In this document: piece after piece, positions 16,859 to 26,084 of the stretch
Layout: every line of letters begins with the position of its first letter
Numbering within the stretch: position 1 is the stretch's first letter
Assembly (NCBI GenBank): GCA_964387325.1
Contig: CAYLYE010000005.1
Span: forward strand, 1 to 64,000
Length of the DNA: 64,000 nucleotides
Direction of reading: 5' to 3'
DNA from: CAZZBK01 sp964387325
GTDB lineage: Bacteria; Planctomycetota; Planctomycetia; Pirellulales; PNKZ01
Notes under the pieces: generated by a model
What the model was told of the DNA's origin: nothing
What the model saw: the letters and a program-made list of their open reading frames with translations, nothing else
The model's database searches: none
Program-made: the position numbers and the translations under genes

Positions 16859-18070
16859 ATGCTCGGCTCTACTCGGCAAATCGTTCTGGCGCTTGGGTTG
16901 CTGGCTTGTTCGTCGGTCGGCTGGGCTCAAGGAGTGGGCACCGGCATGATCGGCATCGAGAGCGCGCGGCGCGTGGGGCTCGAGCGACCGTGGATGTCGC
17001 GCGTGCAGCTCGACACGACCCGCGCCAAGCTCGAACATCTCGTGCTCAATCACAACATGCTCGTGGCGCAGACCTCGCAAGGAACGATCCAGGCGATCGA
17101 TGCTGAATCGGGCGCCACGCTCTGGACAACGCAGTTGCCGCGCCCCGATCACATCACCTCGGCCCCGGCGATCGGTGACTCGATCGTCGCGGTGACCAAT
17201 GGCTCGAAACTCTATTTTCTCGACCGCAAGACCGGAGCGGAAAAGCACGCGCTACGCTTGCGTGGCGCGCCGGGCGCAGGGGCCGTCGTGGGTAAGGATC
17301 GTGCGTTTGTGCCGATGTTCTCCGGCGCGCTCGAAGGCTATCATCTGGCCCAACTGAGCGAGATCGATCATGAGCCGATGGTCTATTACGCGGCCGGAGC
17401 CGCCGGATCGGCCCCCGTCGTCAGTGACAATCGCATCTATTGGGGAACGCTCAAAGGCTATGTCTTTGGCGACGATCAGAAGAGCACCGGTCGACGCTTT
17501 CGTTTCGATACCGGTGGACCCATCTATGGCTCGGTTGCTCATCGTGCGATTCCCAAGAAAGATGGCTGGCTCTATGCCGGCTCGCATGACGGATCAGTCT
17601 ACGCGCTCAACGATCGTCGTGGTGTGCTGATTTGGCGCTATAACGTCGGTTCGCCGATTGTCGAATCGGTCGTGGCGATTGGCGATGCCGTGTATGCCCC
17701 CGCCGACGCAGGCGGTTTGACCAAGCTCGAGGCCGACACGGGCCGCGCCCTCTGGTGGGCACCGAGCGTCAAACGGTTTGTCGCGGCCAGCCAGGCCCGG
17801 GTCTACGCCTTTGACACGATCCATCGCTTGTTGATTCTCGACGCGGCGACCGGCGGCTTGTTGGGCACGCTTTCCAGCGAACTCTGCCAAGTCTCACTCG
17901 TCAACGACCGCACAGATCGTCTCTACCTGGCGACACCGCAGGGACTCGTGCAATGCCTGCGCGAGATCGAGTTGACCAAACCACTCGATCACAAAGCCCC
18001 ACCGCCGGAGAAGCCCGCCGCTCCGCCGCCGTCAGACACTCCCGCCGGCGAAGCGCCCGCGACGATGTAA
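16859..18070 (+). CDS. secreted PQQ-like beta-propeller repeat protein
   Basis: The 403-residue product begins with a signal peptide (MLGSTRQIVLALGLLACSSV, predicted cleavage after GWA) and then shows PQQ-like propeller blades: GTIQAIDAESGATLWTTQL, KLYFLDRKTGAEKHALRL, GSVYALNDRRGVLIWRYNVG and GLTKLEADTGRALWW. It ends in a Pro/Ala-rich tail. The frame is open from 16793, but the ATG at 16859 carries both the signal peptide and an AGAGG Shine-Dalgarno at 16847-16851. No PQQ-ligand set typical of a quinoprotein dehydrogenase is evident, so it is more likely a structural or binding propeller (BamB-like fold) than an enzyme. It is divergent from the large orphan gene. Confidence 0.85.
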   Translation: MLGSTRQIVLALGLLACSSVGWAQGVGTGMIGIESARRVGLERPWMSRVQLDTTRAKLEHLVLNHNMLVAQTSQGTIQAIDAESGATLWTTQLPRPDHITSAPAIGDSIVAVTNGSKLYFLDRKTGAEKHALRLRGAPGAGAVVGKDRAFVPMFSGALEGYHLAQLSEIDHEPMVYYAAGAAGSAPVVSDNRIYWGTLKGYVFGDDQKSTGRRFRFDTGGPIYGSVAHRAIPKKDGWLYAGSHDGSVYALNDRRGVLIWRYNVGSPIVESVVAIGDAVYAPADAGGLTKLEADTGRALWWAPSVKRFVAASQARVYAFDTIHRLLILDAATGGLLGTLSSELCQVSLVNDRTDRLYLATPQGLVQCLREIELTKPLDHKAPPPEKPAAPPPSDTPAGEAPATM

Positions 18071-18100
18071 TCGCCCGAGCAGGAAACACAGAGGAGGGTT

Positions 18101-18235
18101 GGAACCACAGATGAACACCGATGAACACGGATTGGAAAGGATGAAGGATGAAACGCTGTCGTGTGAACTGTCCGTTTGTGGACCACTCCTCCACCCATTT
18201 CCCATCTGTGTTCATCGGTGTTCATCTGTGGTTCC
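18101..18235. repeat. 135-bp palindromic repeat element
   Basis: Two perfect 28-base inverted arms lie at 18101-18128 and 18208-18235. Each contains the tandem unit GATGAACACC/GATGAACACG or its complement, and the similarity continues imperfectly inward. Short open frames on both strands (MNTDEH-type peptides) are by-products of the repeat. It lies between a PQQ-like gene and purH. Size, symmetry and intergenic location fit a REP/MITE-like dispersed element. Confidence 0.8.
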
Positions 18236-18356
18236 CGTTCGTTCTCCGATTCTCCTCGTGACCACGGGCCCGTTTTACGAGCCGCCGCAAAGTTGCTAGA
18301 CTCCGGTTCTGCAATCTCTCGAACCGTTTTACTAGTAGCGCGGACTTCACGATCTC

Positions 18357-19922
18357 ATGTCTCGTATTCGCATCGCCCGAGCTCTCATCAGCGTTAGTGA
18401 CAAGTCGGGACTGGCCGAGTTGGCCGCCGGGCTTGTCGCTCAAGGGGTTGAACTCATCAGCTCCGGAGGGACGCACAAGTTCCTTGAATCCAAAGGCTTC
18501 AAGGTCCGCGAGGTGTCGGCCTACACCGGCTTTCCCGAGATGATGGACGGCCGGGTCAAAACGCTGCACCCGAAAATTCATGGCGGCATCCTCGCTCGCC
18601 GCAATGTCGAGGAAGATTTGCACCTCGCCCAGCAGCATGGCATCGAGTTGATCGACCTCGTGGTGGTCAATCTCTACCCCTTCGAGCAGACGGTCGCCAA
18701 GCCCGGCGTGGCCGACGCCGAGGTGATCGAGAACATCGACATCGGTGGTCCGTCGTTGGTACGCGGCGCGGCCAAGAACCATGCCTTCGTGGCGATCGTC
18801 ACCTGTCCGAGCCAATATCCGGCCGTGCTCGCCGAGTTACAGCAAGGAGGCACGACCTACGAACTGCGTCGCCGGTTGGCCGGCGAGGCCTACGCTCATA
18901 CTGCCCGCTACGACTCGGCGATCGCCAACTATTTTGAGCGGCCCGCGGCCGACGGTCCGTTTCCATCGCAGCTGCGCGTGACCCTCTCGCGGCAAGAGGT
19001 TTTACGTTACGGCGAGAATCCGCATCAGGCGGCGGCCGTGTACTCGGCGCCGGGCGCGTTGAGCGACAGTCTCGTGTCGGCCCGTAAACTGCATGGCAAA
19101 GAGCTCTCGTACAACAACTTGCTCGACCTGGATAGCGCGCTGGCGATTGTCCGTGGCATCGGGTCTCCGGCGGCCGCCGTGATCAAGCACAACAATCCTT
19201 GCGGCGCGGCGTGTGCTGAGCGTCTTTCGGTCGCCGCCCGCAACGCGCTCGATGGCGATCCCGTGAGTGCATTTGGCTCGATCATCGCCTTCAATCACGC
19301 GGTCGATGCCGCGACGGCCGAGGTGCTCAGCGAGCCGGGCCGATTCATCGAGGCGATCGTGGCCCCGTCGTTCGATCCAGCCGCGGTCGAAATTCTGACC
19401 ACCAAGCCGAAGTGGAAAGCCAACGTCCGGTTGCTCGAGGTCGGCTCGCTTCACGACGCCGTGGCGTCGTTTGAATTGCGGCAACTCGCTGGCGGCATGC
19501 TGATGCAGTCGGCCGACACGCTCGCCGATCCGGAGAGTGAATGGCGCGTCGTGACTGAAACCCAACCGACGAGTGAACAGTGGGCCGACTTGCGTTTCGC
19601 CTGGCAGTTGGTGCGGTTCGTGAAGAGCAATGCCATCGTGCTTGCCAAAGACAACGCGCTGGTGGGGGTCGGTGCCGGACAAATGAGCCGCGTCGACTCG
19701 ACCCAGATTGCGATTAGCAAGGCGGCCGCGCGGGCCCAGGGCTCGGCGCTGGGCTCCGACGCCTTTTTTCCCTTTCCCGACTCGATCCAACTGGCGGCCC
19801 AAGCGGGCGTCGCGGCCATCATTCAGCCAGGCGGATCGAAGCAGGACGAAGCGGTGATCGCGGCGTGCAATGAACGTAAGCTGCCGATGATCTTCACCGG
19901 TCGGCGTCATTTCAAACACTAA
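18357..19922 (+). CDS. purH: bifunctional AICAR formyltransferase / IMP cyclohydrolase
   Basis: PurH carries out the last two steps of de novo IMP synthesis. The 521-residue length is normal. The N-terminal MGS-like cyclohydrolase domain shows ALISVSDKSGLAELA, LISSGGTHKFLE and the motif GRVKTLHPKIHGGIL; the C-terminal AICAR transformylase domain shows LSYNNLLDLDSALAIV, the catalytic KHNNPCG region, VGAGQMSRVDS and the end AAIIQPGGSKQDE. The ATG at 18357 gives the standard N-terminus (MSRIRIARALISVSDK). trpC starts 23 bases after its stop and an amidase follows, so the three probably form one transcript. The palindromic repeat lies upstream. Confidence 0.96.
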   Translation: MSRIRIARALISVSDKSGLAELAAGLVAQGVELISSGGTHKFLESKGFKVREVSAYTGFPEMMDGRVKTLHPKIHGGILARRNVEEDLHLAQQHGIELIDLVVVNLYPFEQTVAKPGVADAEVIENIDIGGPSLVRGAAKNHAFVAIVTCPSQYPAVLAELQQGGTTYELRRRLAGEAYAHTARYDSAIANYFERPAADGPFPSQLRVTLSRQEVLRYGENPHQAAAVYSAPGALSDSLVSARKLHGKELSYNNLLDLDSALAIVRGIGSPAAAVIKHNNPCGAACAERLSVAARNALDGDPVSAFGSIIAFNHAVDAATAEVLSEPGRFIEAIVAPSFDPAAVEILTTKPKWKANVRLLEVGSLHDAVASFELRQLAGGMLMQSADTLADPESEWRVVTETQPTSEQWADLRFAWQLVRFVKSNAIVLAKDNALVGVGAGQMSRVDSTQIAISKAAARAQGSALGSDAFFPFPDSIQLAAQAGVAAIIQPGGSKQDEAVIAACNERKLPMIFTGRRHFKH

Positions 19923-19945
19923 ACTCGCTGGCGACGCGAATAACG

Positions 19946-20728
19946 ATGTCGACCATTCTTGAACGCATCGTGGCCACCAAGCGGGGCGAGATCGCCGCGG
20001 CGCGCGAGCGTTGCAGCGAGCGCGAACTCGAACTGCGCGTCGCGCAAGCTCCCGCCGTGCGAGATTTCTTCGCCGCGCTCGCCGCCCCAGGGGGCATCAA
20101 ACTGATCGCCGAAGTAAAGAAGGCCAGCCCCTCGAAGGGGATCATCCGCGCTGACTTCCACCCGGTCGAGATCGCCGAGACCTACTCGACGCACGGGGCC
20201 ACGTGCCTGAGCGTGCTCACCGACGAACCGTTTTTTCAAGGCTCGCTCGAATATCTGCGGCTGATTCGCGCCGCCGTGGCGACACCGCTCTTGCGCAAGG
20301 ATTTTATTCTCGACGCCTATCAACTGCTTGAAGCCCGTGCGGCCGGGGCCGACGCCGTGCTGCTGATCGCCGAGTGCCTCGACGATTGTCAGTTGCGGTC
20401 ACTCCACAATCGGGCATTGGAACTTCAACTTACGCCGCTTGTCGAACTGTACGAGCCCAGCAATTTGCCGCGCGTACTCGACGCCGGCGCGACGCTCGTG
20501 GGCATCAACAATCGCAATCTGCACACGTTCGAGGTCGATCTGCACCACACGCTGCGGCTGCTCGAAGCGATTCCCGACGAGTGTCTCGTCGTCGCCGAGA
20601 GTGGCATCCACTCGCGTGATGATGTGAAGTTGCTCGAGTCGGCCGGAGTCGACGCGATGCTGGTGGGCGAAAGCCTGATGCGGCAAGCCGATATCGGCGC
20701 GGCCGTCGATCGACTCCTGGGACGCTGA
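19946..20728 (+). CDS. trpC: indole-3-glycerol phosphate synthase
   Basis: TrpC closes the indole ring in tryptophan synthesis, converting CdRP to indole-3-glycerol phosphate. The 260-residue TIM barrel carries all family blocks: LIAEVKKASPSKG (catalytic Glu, Lys), LLRKDFILDAYQ (catalytic Lys), LTPLVELYE (Glu), VGINNRNL (Asn) and VAESGIHSRDDV. It is a free-standing trpC, not fused to trpF. It sits between purH (23-base gap) and an amidase (7-base gap), away from other trp genes in this window, so it is probably transcribed from the purH promoter. Confidence 0.96.
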   Translation: MSTILERIVATKRGEIAAARERCSERELELRVAQAPAVRDFFAALAAPGGIKLIAEVKKASPSKGIIRADFHPVEIAETYSTHGATCLSVLTDEPFFQGSLEYLRLIRAAVATPLLRKDFILDAYQLLEARAAGADAVLLIAECLDDCQLRSLHNRALELQLTPLVELYEPSNLPRVLDAGATLVGINNRNLHTFEVDLHHTLRLLEAIPDECLVVAESGIHSRDDVKLLESAGVDAMLVGESLMRQADIGAAVDRLLGR

Positions 20729-20735
20729 GGCTCGA

Positions 20736-22307
20736 ATGCATTTGCCGCCGCTCGATCCTGCCTTGCCGAGAGTCGAGTCGCCGCTGGTCGGTCTGAGCGC
20801 GGTCGAGTTGGCCCGACGATTTCGCGACGGACTCAACTCGGCCGAGGAAATTGTCGCGGCGCATATCGTTCGCATCGAGGCCGTTGACCCTCGGTTGAAC
20901 GCCGTGGTCGTGCGCTGTTTTGAACATGCCCGAGCCACGGCTCGGGGACAAGATGAGCGTCGGCGACGTGGCGAGTCGCTCGGTCCGCTAGCAGGCGTGC
21001 CGATGACGATCAAGGAATGCTTTGATGTCGCCGCTCTGCCAACCACGATGGGCTTAAACTCGTGGCGCGACCGTATCGCCAAGGTCGATTCGCCGCTGGT
21101 CGCGCGGTTGCGAGCCGCAGGGGCCATCATCCTCGGCAAGACCAACGTGCCGCAGCTCATGCTCATGCACGAGACCGACAATCCGCTCTACGGTCGCACG
21201 CGGCATCCGTTGAGCGCGAACCGCTCGCCTGGCGGCAGCAGCGGTGGCGAGGCCGCGATCATTGCCGCGCTCGGCTCACCCTTGGGGCTGGGAAGCGATC
21301 TTGGCGGGAGCATCCGACAGCCGGCACATGCCTGCGGCATCGCGGGACTCAAGCCCACGGCACAACGTCTCTCGACGCTCGGTTGTCCCTCGGCGTTCGA
21401 CGGCCTCGAAGCGATGAGCGTGCAGCCGGGCCCGTTGGCCCGCTCGGTCGCCGATCTGGCGCTGGCCATGCAGGTGCTTGCGGCCCCAGGGCTCGAACAG
21501 CTCGACCCGCAGGTGCCACCGGTTCCTTGGCCTGATATGGATCAAGTTGATGTCACGAAGTTGCGGGTGGGCTACTGGAGCGACGACGGCGTGTTTCGCG
21601 CCAGCCCCGCGGTTCGCCGCGCGGTCGACGAGGCCGCGGCCGCCTTGCAAAATGCGGGCGTGACCGTCGAGCCTTTTACGCCACCGCAACTCAAGCCTGC
21701 GGTGCGACTGTACTTTCGCATCATCAGTGCCGACGGTGGACGCAATGCGCGCCGTCTGCTGGCCGACGGACCTCGCAACCCCACGGTTGCTCGACTGGTG
21801 CGATTAGGGGCCATGCCTGGCTGGATCCGTCCGCTGCTCGGTAGGCTGCTGAACCTGATCGGACAGCGTGGCCTGGCGGCGATGATTCGCTCGACCGGCT
21901 TGAGCACAACCGACGATTTCTGGCGACTGACCCGTGAGTGCCGCGCGTACATTCGCACGTTGCAGCACGCGCTCGACGAACATCGTTACGATGCGCTGCT
22001 CTGTCCGCCGCACGCCTTGGTCGCGCTCACGCATGGTAGTTTCGACTACTTGGCGAGTGCGGCCAGTTATGTGATGCTGCCCAACCTGCTCGGTTTTCCG
22101 GCCGGGGTCGTGCCGTGGACCACGGTTCGCCGCGGCGAAGAGAGCGACCGACGCGCCAGTCACGATTGGGTCGAGCGCGCCGCGCTGGCTGTCGAGGCCG
22201 ACAGCTCCGGTCTGCCGGTGGGGGTGCAGTTCGTGGCGCGGCCGTGGCGCGAAGATGTGGTGCTGCGGCTGATGGCGCTCGTCGAGGAGCGGCGCCCCGG
22301 GGCGTGA
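20736..22307 (+). CDS. amidase signature family hydrolase
   Basis: The 523-residue enzyme has the complete amidase-signature triad: Lys93 in TIKECFD, cis-Ser168 in SPGGSSGGEA and the nucleophile Ser192 in GSDLGGSIR. The 75- and 24-residue spacings equal those of fatty acid amide hydrolase. Overall it is closer to FAAH-like amidases than to GatA: the C-terminal half contains MIRSTGLSTTDDFWRLTRE and ends with a substrate-channel segment GLPVGVQFVARPWREDVVLR. The substrate is not predictable. It starts seven bases after trpC, so it is translationally linked to the purH-trpC transcript. Confidence 0.9.
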   Translation: MHLPPLDPALPRVESPLVGLSAVELARRFRDGLNSAEEIVAAHIVRIEAVDPRLNAVVVRCFEHARATARGQDERRRRGESLGPLAGVPMTIKECFDVAALPTTMGLNSWRDRIAKVDSPLVARLRAAGAIILGKTNVPQLMLMHETDNPLYGRTRHPLSANRSPGGSSGGEAAIIAALGSPLGLGSDLGGSIRQPAHACGIAGLKPTAQRLSTLGCPSAFDGLEAMSVQPGPLARSVADLALAMQVLAAPGLEQLDPQVPPVPWPDMDQVDVTKLRVGYWSDDGVFRASPAVRRAVDEAAAALQNAGVTVEPFTPPQLKPAVRLYFRIISADGGRNARRLLADGPRNPTVARLVRLGAMPGWIRPLLGRLLNLIGQRGLAAMIRSTGLSTTDDFWRLTRECRAYIRTLQHALDEHRYDALLCPPHALVALTHGSFDYLASAASYVMLPNLLGFPAGVVPWTTVRRGEESDRRASHDWVERAALAVEADSSGLPVGVQFVARPWREDVVLRLMALVEERRPGA

Positions 22308-22317
22308 CCTTGTCGCG

Positions 22318-23811
22318 TCACGACTCGGTCACTTCGGCAACCGGATGATGCACGTAGAGCGCGTCCTTGTCCACGATCGCCATGCCCGGACGTTCTGGCA
22401 ACCGCATCGAGTACTTCACGCTCTTACTGTGCTCGGCCGTCTGTCGTTCGGGATTATAGACCGAGTTGAACTTCCAGAGCATGCGCACAAAGTTGGTCTG
22501 CCCCTGAGCGAGCAGCCGCGCGCTGAGTGCAAACGTCTTGCTCAGCGCCGAGAACCCGAGGTGTTTGCGATTGAGCACCTGCTGGGTGAGCACGAGTTCC
22601 TCGTAGAACTCACGCAGTGGCAAGGTCGTCGGCAAGACGGCATGTTGCACGTCGAACAGGCGATAGTCGCGCGTCGTGAATCGCCGCGACTCGGTCTGCC
22701 AGGTCTCGGTGCCTGGGTACGGCGTGTTGACCGTGACGTGAACAATCTCGGGGACCGACATGGCCCATTCGCGGAGGGTGGCGAACCGCTCGCGATCCCA
22801 AGACGTATCGGCGATAATGTTCACGGCGACGATGATGCCCAGCGAGCGGGCGGCTTCGAGGGCCTCGAAATTCTTACCGAGCGAGACTCGTTTGCGAAAT
22901 TTTTTCAGCCCCTCGTCGTCGACCGCTTCGAGGCCGAGGAACATGTACTGCAACCCGAGCTTGCGCCAGCGACGGAACACGTCAAGGTTGCGGAGCAGCA
23001 CGTCGCCTCGCGTTTCGAGGTAATACTGTTTGCGAATGTGGCGTCGTTCGAGTTCATCGGCGATGGCGTGACCGTGTTCGGGATGAATAAAAGCCACGTC
23101 GTCGACGATGAACACGCCCGGCTCGCCGATGCTGGCCATGTCTTCCGCGGCATGTTCGGCGCTTACCTTGCGATAGCTTCGTCCGTAGAAGGTCCAAGCA
23201 CTGCAAAAGGTGCAGTCCCAGGGGCAACCGCGCGAGAACTCGATCGAGGCGCAGGGATCGAGCGAGCCGATGAAGTATTTTTTCCGCCGGGCGAGCAAGT
23301 CGCGCGCGGGACGCAGATCATCCAGCTGCTTGATGAATTGCGGCGGCGGACCGGCTCCGTCGAGTGTGACGACCCCGGGGAGCTTGTTGAGTTGCCGTCG
23401 ATCACTCTGTGCGGCTTCGAGCAGCTGCGGCGTGACGGCTTCCCCTTCGCCCCGTACGACGCAGTCGATCGCTCCCTCGGCATGTTCTAAAATCTCGGCC
23501 GCCGTGAAACTGGCGCTGTGTCCACCGACAAAAATCAGGCACTCGGGCAACTGCTGTCGGATGGTCTTGGCCAGGTCGACCACCTCGGGAACGTTGGCCA
23601 GATAGTTGAGCGAGAAACCCACCGCATCGGGTTGCCAGGTGCGTACGAGGCGCGCCAGATCGTCGTGCCGCGCGGCTTGCAAATCGAGCAGTTGCACGTC
23701 ATGCCCCGCGGCGCGTGTCGCCGCCGCCACCAGCTCTAACCCCAGGGGCTCAAGGCGCAGATAGATTTCCGAGTACATCAGGGCACTCGGATGCACGAAC
23801 AACACTTTCAC
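22318..23811 (-). CDS. B12-binding radical SAM protein
   Basis: The protein (497 residues) joins an N-terminal cobalamin-binding domain (VKVLFVHPSALMYSEIYLRL, GHDVQLLDLQ, LIFVGGHSASFTAAEILEHA) to a radical SAM domain with the cluster motif CPWDCTFC at about residues 194-201 and a C-terminal extension. The frame is open to 23886, but the GTG at 23811 has a GGGAG Shine-Dalgarno (complement of 23818-23822) and matches the expected B12-domain start. Related proteins act in hopanoid and lipid modification (HpnP/HpnJ-like) or other methylations; the exact reaction cannot be assigned. It converges with the amidase gene. Confidence 0.87.
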   Translation of the reverse strand: MKVLFVHPSALMYSEIYLRLEPLGLELVAAATRAAGHDVQLLDLQAARHDDLARLVRTWQPDAVGFSLNYLANVPEVVDLAKTIRQQLPECLIFVGGHSASFTAAEILEHAEGAIDCVVRGEGEAVTPQLLEAAQSDRRQLNKLPGVVTLDGAGPPPQFIKQLDDLRPARDLLARRKKYFIGSLDPCASIEFSRGCPWDCTFCSAWTFYGRSYRKVSAEHAAEDMASIGEPGVFIVDDVAFIHPEHGHAIADELERRHIRKQYYLETRGDVLLRNLDVFRRWRKLGLQYMFLGLEAVDDEGLKKFRKRVSLGKNFEALEAARSLGIIVAVNIIADTSWDRERFATLREWAMSVPEIVHVTVNTPYPGTETWQTESRRFTTRDYRLFDVQHAVLPTTLPLREFYEELVLTQQVLNRKHLGFSALSKTFALSARLLAQGQTNFVRMLWKFNSVYNPERQTAEHSKSVKYSMRLPERPGMAIVDKDALYVHHPVAEVTES

Positions 23812-24013
23812 GCAAAACTCCCTTGTCGCGCCGTCGCGAATCATTCGTACCGTTATTTTCGTCGGTCGTGTGTCCCATCCTAGCAAAAGGTGACCTAGCC
23901 GAGACCGTCAATCGTTCGCATGCTAGCACGGAGGACAATTTGTCACGATTGTTCTGCGACCGGCGATCGCCTATCTTGAGTGTTGAAAGGTGGGGTCAAC
24001 AAGGAGGTTATCG

Positions 24014-25060
24014 TTGTCGCGGGTCTCGCTCATATCCATCGTTATTCCCGCGTACAACGAGCAAGATGTGCTGCCCTTGCTATTTGCGCGACTTGAACGA
24101 CTCATCCCTCAATTGCCCGCCGCGTGTGAGGTGCTCATCGTCAACGACGGGAGCCGTGATTTGACGGGCGAAGTGCTGGCCTTGGCGACGCAGCAATACG
24201 CTTGGCTCAAGGTGGCGCAACTCGCACGCAATTTCGGACACGAGACCGCCACGACCGTAGGGACCGACTTGGCCCGGGGCGACGCCGTGGTGGTCATGGA
24301 CGCCGACCTGCAAGATCCGCCCGAGCTGATCCTCGACATGCTCGCCAAGTTCGAGGAAGGCTACGATGTTGTGTATGCTCAGCGCATCCGCCGCGAAGGC
24401 GAGTCGTGGATCAAACGTGTCACGGCCAACACGTTCTATCGGCTAATGCAAAAGCTCGTGCATCGTGAGATGCCTGAGAACGTCAGCGATTTCCGACTCA
24501 TGAGCCGCCCCGTGGTCGACGCCTTCGTGCGCTTACGCGAGCAGCATCGGTTTGTGCGCGGATTGATCGCCTGGCTCGGATTCAAGCAAACGGCGATTCC
24601 ATTCATACGCCCCGCGCGCGCCGCAGGGGTCACCAAATACTCGCTGCTCAAGCTCTGCGGAGTCGCCTGGGAAGCGATCACCTCGTTCTCATCACTCCCG
24701 TTGCGGCTGGCGTATGGGCTCTCGGCCGTCTGTGCCCTGCTGGGCGTATCACTGCTGGGCTATGTCGTCTGGCAGTGGTCGAGTGCTGCGGTGGAAGTGC
24801 CGCTCTGGAGCGGACTGCTCGCCTCGCAACTGCTGTTGAATGCCGTCGTGCTCGGGGTGTTGGGGCTGATCGGCGACTACGTGGGACGCATGTACGACGA
24901 ACTCAAAGGCCGACCGTTGTACATCGTTCGCGAACTGCTCAATTTCCAAGCAGCGGATTTAATCGAGCGGCCACGCAGCGTGCTGCCCGAGAACATCACG
25001 AACGCGAGGACTCCCGCGCCGCACGTTCTCGATCGGCCCCGGGTCCACAAGTTCGGTTAA
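24014..25060 (+). CDS. family 2 glycosyltransferase with two C-terminal membrane helices
   Basis: This DPM1/GtrB-like glycosyltransferase (348 residues) would move a sugar onto a polyprenyl phosphate at the inner membrane. The GT-A domain shows ISIVIPAYNEQDVLPLLF, VLIVNDGSRD and the DxD-type motif VVMDADLQDPPEL near residue 95; two hydrophobic helices follow (around GLSAVCALLGVSLLGYVVW and LLNAVVLGVLGLIGDYVGR). The frame is open from a GTG at 23990, but a perfect AAGGAGG at 24001-24007 lies six bases before an in-frame TTG at 24014, which decides the start. It overlaps the convergent oxidoreductase gene by four bases. Confidence 0.92.
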   Translation: MSRVSLISIVIPAYNEQDVLPLLFARLERLIPQLPAACEVLIVNDGSRDLTGEVLALATQQYAWLKVAQLARNFGHETATTVGTDLARGDAVVVMDADLQDPPELILDMLAKFEEGYDVVYAQRIRREGESWIKRVTANTFYRLMQKLVHREMPENVSDFRLMSRPVVDAFVRLREQHRFVRGLIAWLGFKQTAIPFIRPARAAGVTKYSLLKLCGVAWEAITSFSSLPLRLAYGLSAVCALLGVSLLGYVVWQWSSAAVEVPLWSGLLASQLLLNAVVLGVLGLIGDYVGRMYDELKGRPLYIVRELLNFQAADLIERPRSVLPENITNARTPAPHVLDRPRVHKFG

Positions 25061-26067
25061 GACGACACCGTCCGCGTCATGCCGGCCGACTCGACGAGCG
25101 CTTGCTGTACGATCCGATCGTGATCGAGTGAGTAGTCGGGCTGTTTCTGCCCGCGCACGACCGCCGCGAACTCTCGCAGGTCGGCAATCTGTAATGTCGC
25201 GGCCGGAATGTCGAGCCGCTCCCAGCGGCCGCTCGCGGCGCTGTACACATCCAGCGGCTGTGTGGTCTGATTCGACAAGTGTCCGCTGCCAAGGTGCGGG
25301 ATCACCGCGGCGCCGAGCGTTCCGTACAGCTCGATGCGGCGTTGATCGGGGACGATTTCCAGAGCCGGTACTTCGACGATACCGATTCCCCGTTCACACT
25401 CGAACCAAGCGACGCCGTTGTCGACGAACGAGCCGCTCACCGCGTGATGGTGCGCCAGCGCGCTCGATATGCGTCGCGGTGGACCCAAGAGCGCGACGAG
25501 AAAATCGATCAGGTGCCCAGCCATCTCGAAGTAGATACCCCCGGCGTAGTGTCCCAGCTCGGCCTCATTGCGCGCGTAGTCACGGAGGTCCTTGGGCAAT
25601 CGTCCGCGAAACTCGTAGAGCTGGCCAAAGTCGCCTCGTTGCGCGCGGCTCATAAGCTCGCGCACCGCCGACATGTAGCGGAACAAATAGATCAACTGCA
25701 CGTGCAAGCCTCGTTGCCGAGCGCTCGATGCGAGTCGCTCGAAGTCGGCCAGGTTGACCCCCGCGGGCTTTTCGAGCAGCACGCTATGGCCGGCCTCGAC
25801 GGCCTGCTGCGCCAACGCGACGTTCTCGAATACACGCCCCTCGACCACGATGCCATCGAGCGGCTGCCGCAAAAGTTCTGCGGCGCTCGACACGATCGGC
25901 AGCGGACCGAGGATCGGCGCCCAATCGGTTTGCCGCTGCGCGACGACGGCCGTGTCGGCGTCATAACACGCAACGAGCTCGAATTCATCGCGATGCGTGG
26001 CGATCTGCCGCACGATGCCCGTAGCGTGAACATGCCACATTCCCAACATGCCCAGCCGTAGCGGCAT
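25057..26067 (-). CDS. Gfo/Idh/MocA-family oxidoreductase
   Basis: This 336-residue NAD(P)-dependent sugar oxidoreductase has an N-terminal Rossmann fold (RLGMLGMWHVHATGIVRQIA), the family motif LLEKPAGVNLADFERL that carries the catalytic Lys, and the C-terminal alpha/beta domain (LGHYAGGIYFEMAGHLIDFLVAL with the HxxD-type catalytic pair). It follows the NagA-like deacetylase on the same strand by 17 bases, so the two are probably an operon for amino-sugar or other sugar catabolism. The precise substrate cannot be read from sequence; this family is greatly expanded in planctomycetes. Confidence 0.9.
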   Translation of the reverse strand: MPLRLGMLGMWHVHATGIVRQIATHRDEFELVACYDADTAVVAQRQTDWAPILGPLPIVSSAAELLRQPLDGIVVEGRVFENVALAQQAVEAGHSVLLEKPAGVNLADFERLASSARQRGLHVQLIYLFRYMSAVRELMSRAQRGDFGQLYEFRGRLPKDLRDYARNEAELGHYAGGIYFEMAGHLIDFLVALLGPPRRISSALAHHHAVSGSFVDNGVAWFECERGIGIVEVPALEIVPDQRRIELYGTLGAAVIPHLGSGHLSNQTTQPLDVYSAASGRWERLDIPAATLQIADLREFAAVVRGQKQPDYSLDHDRIVQQALVESAGMTRTVSS

Positions 26068-26084
26068 GAGTGCGTCTCCTGAGA

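Noticed and set aside
18099..18225. MNTDEH-type small frames on both strands
   Set aside because: They are translations of the palindromic repeat arms, not genes.
22345..23490. 381-codon forward frame opposite the radical SAM gene
   Set aside because: The reverse strand carries CPWDCTFC and the B12-binding domain; the forward frame has no family features.
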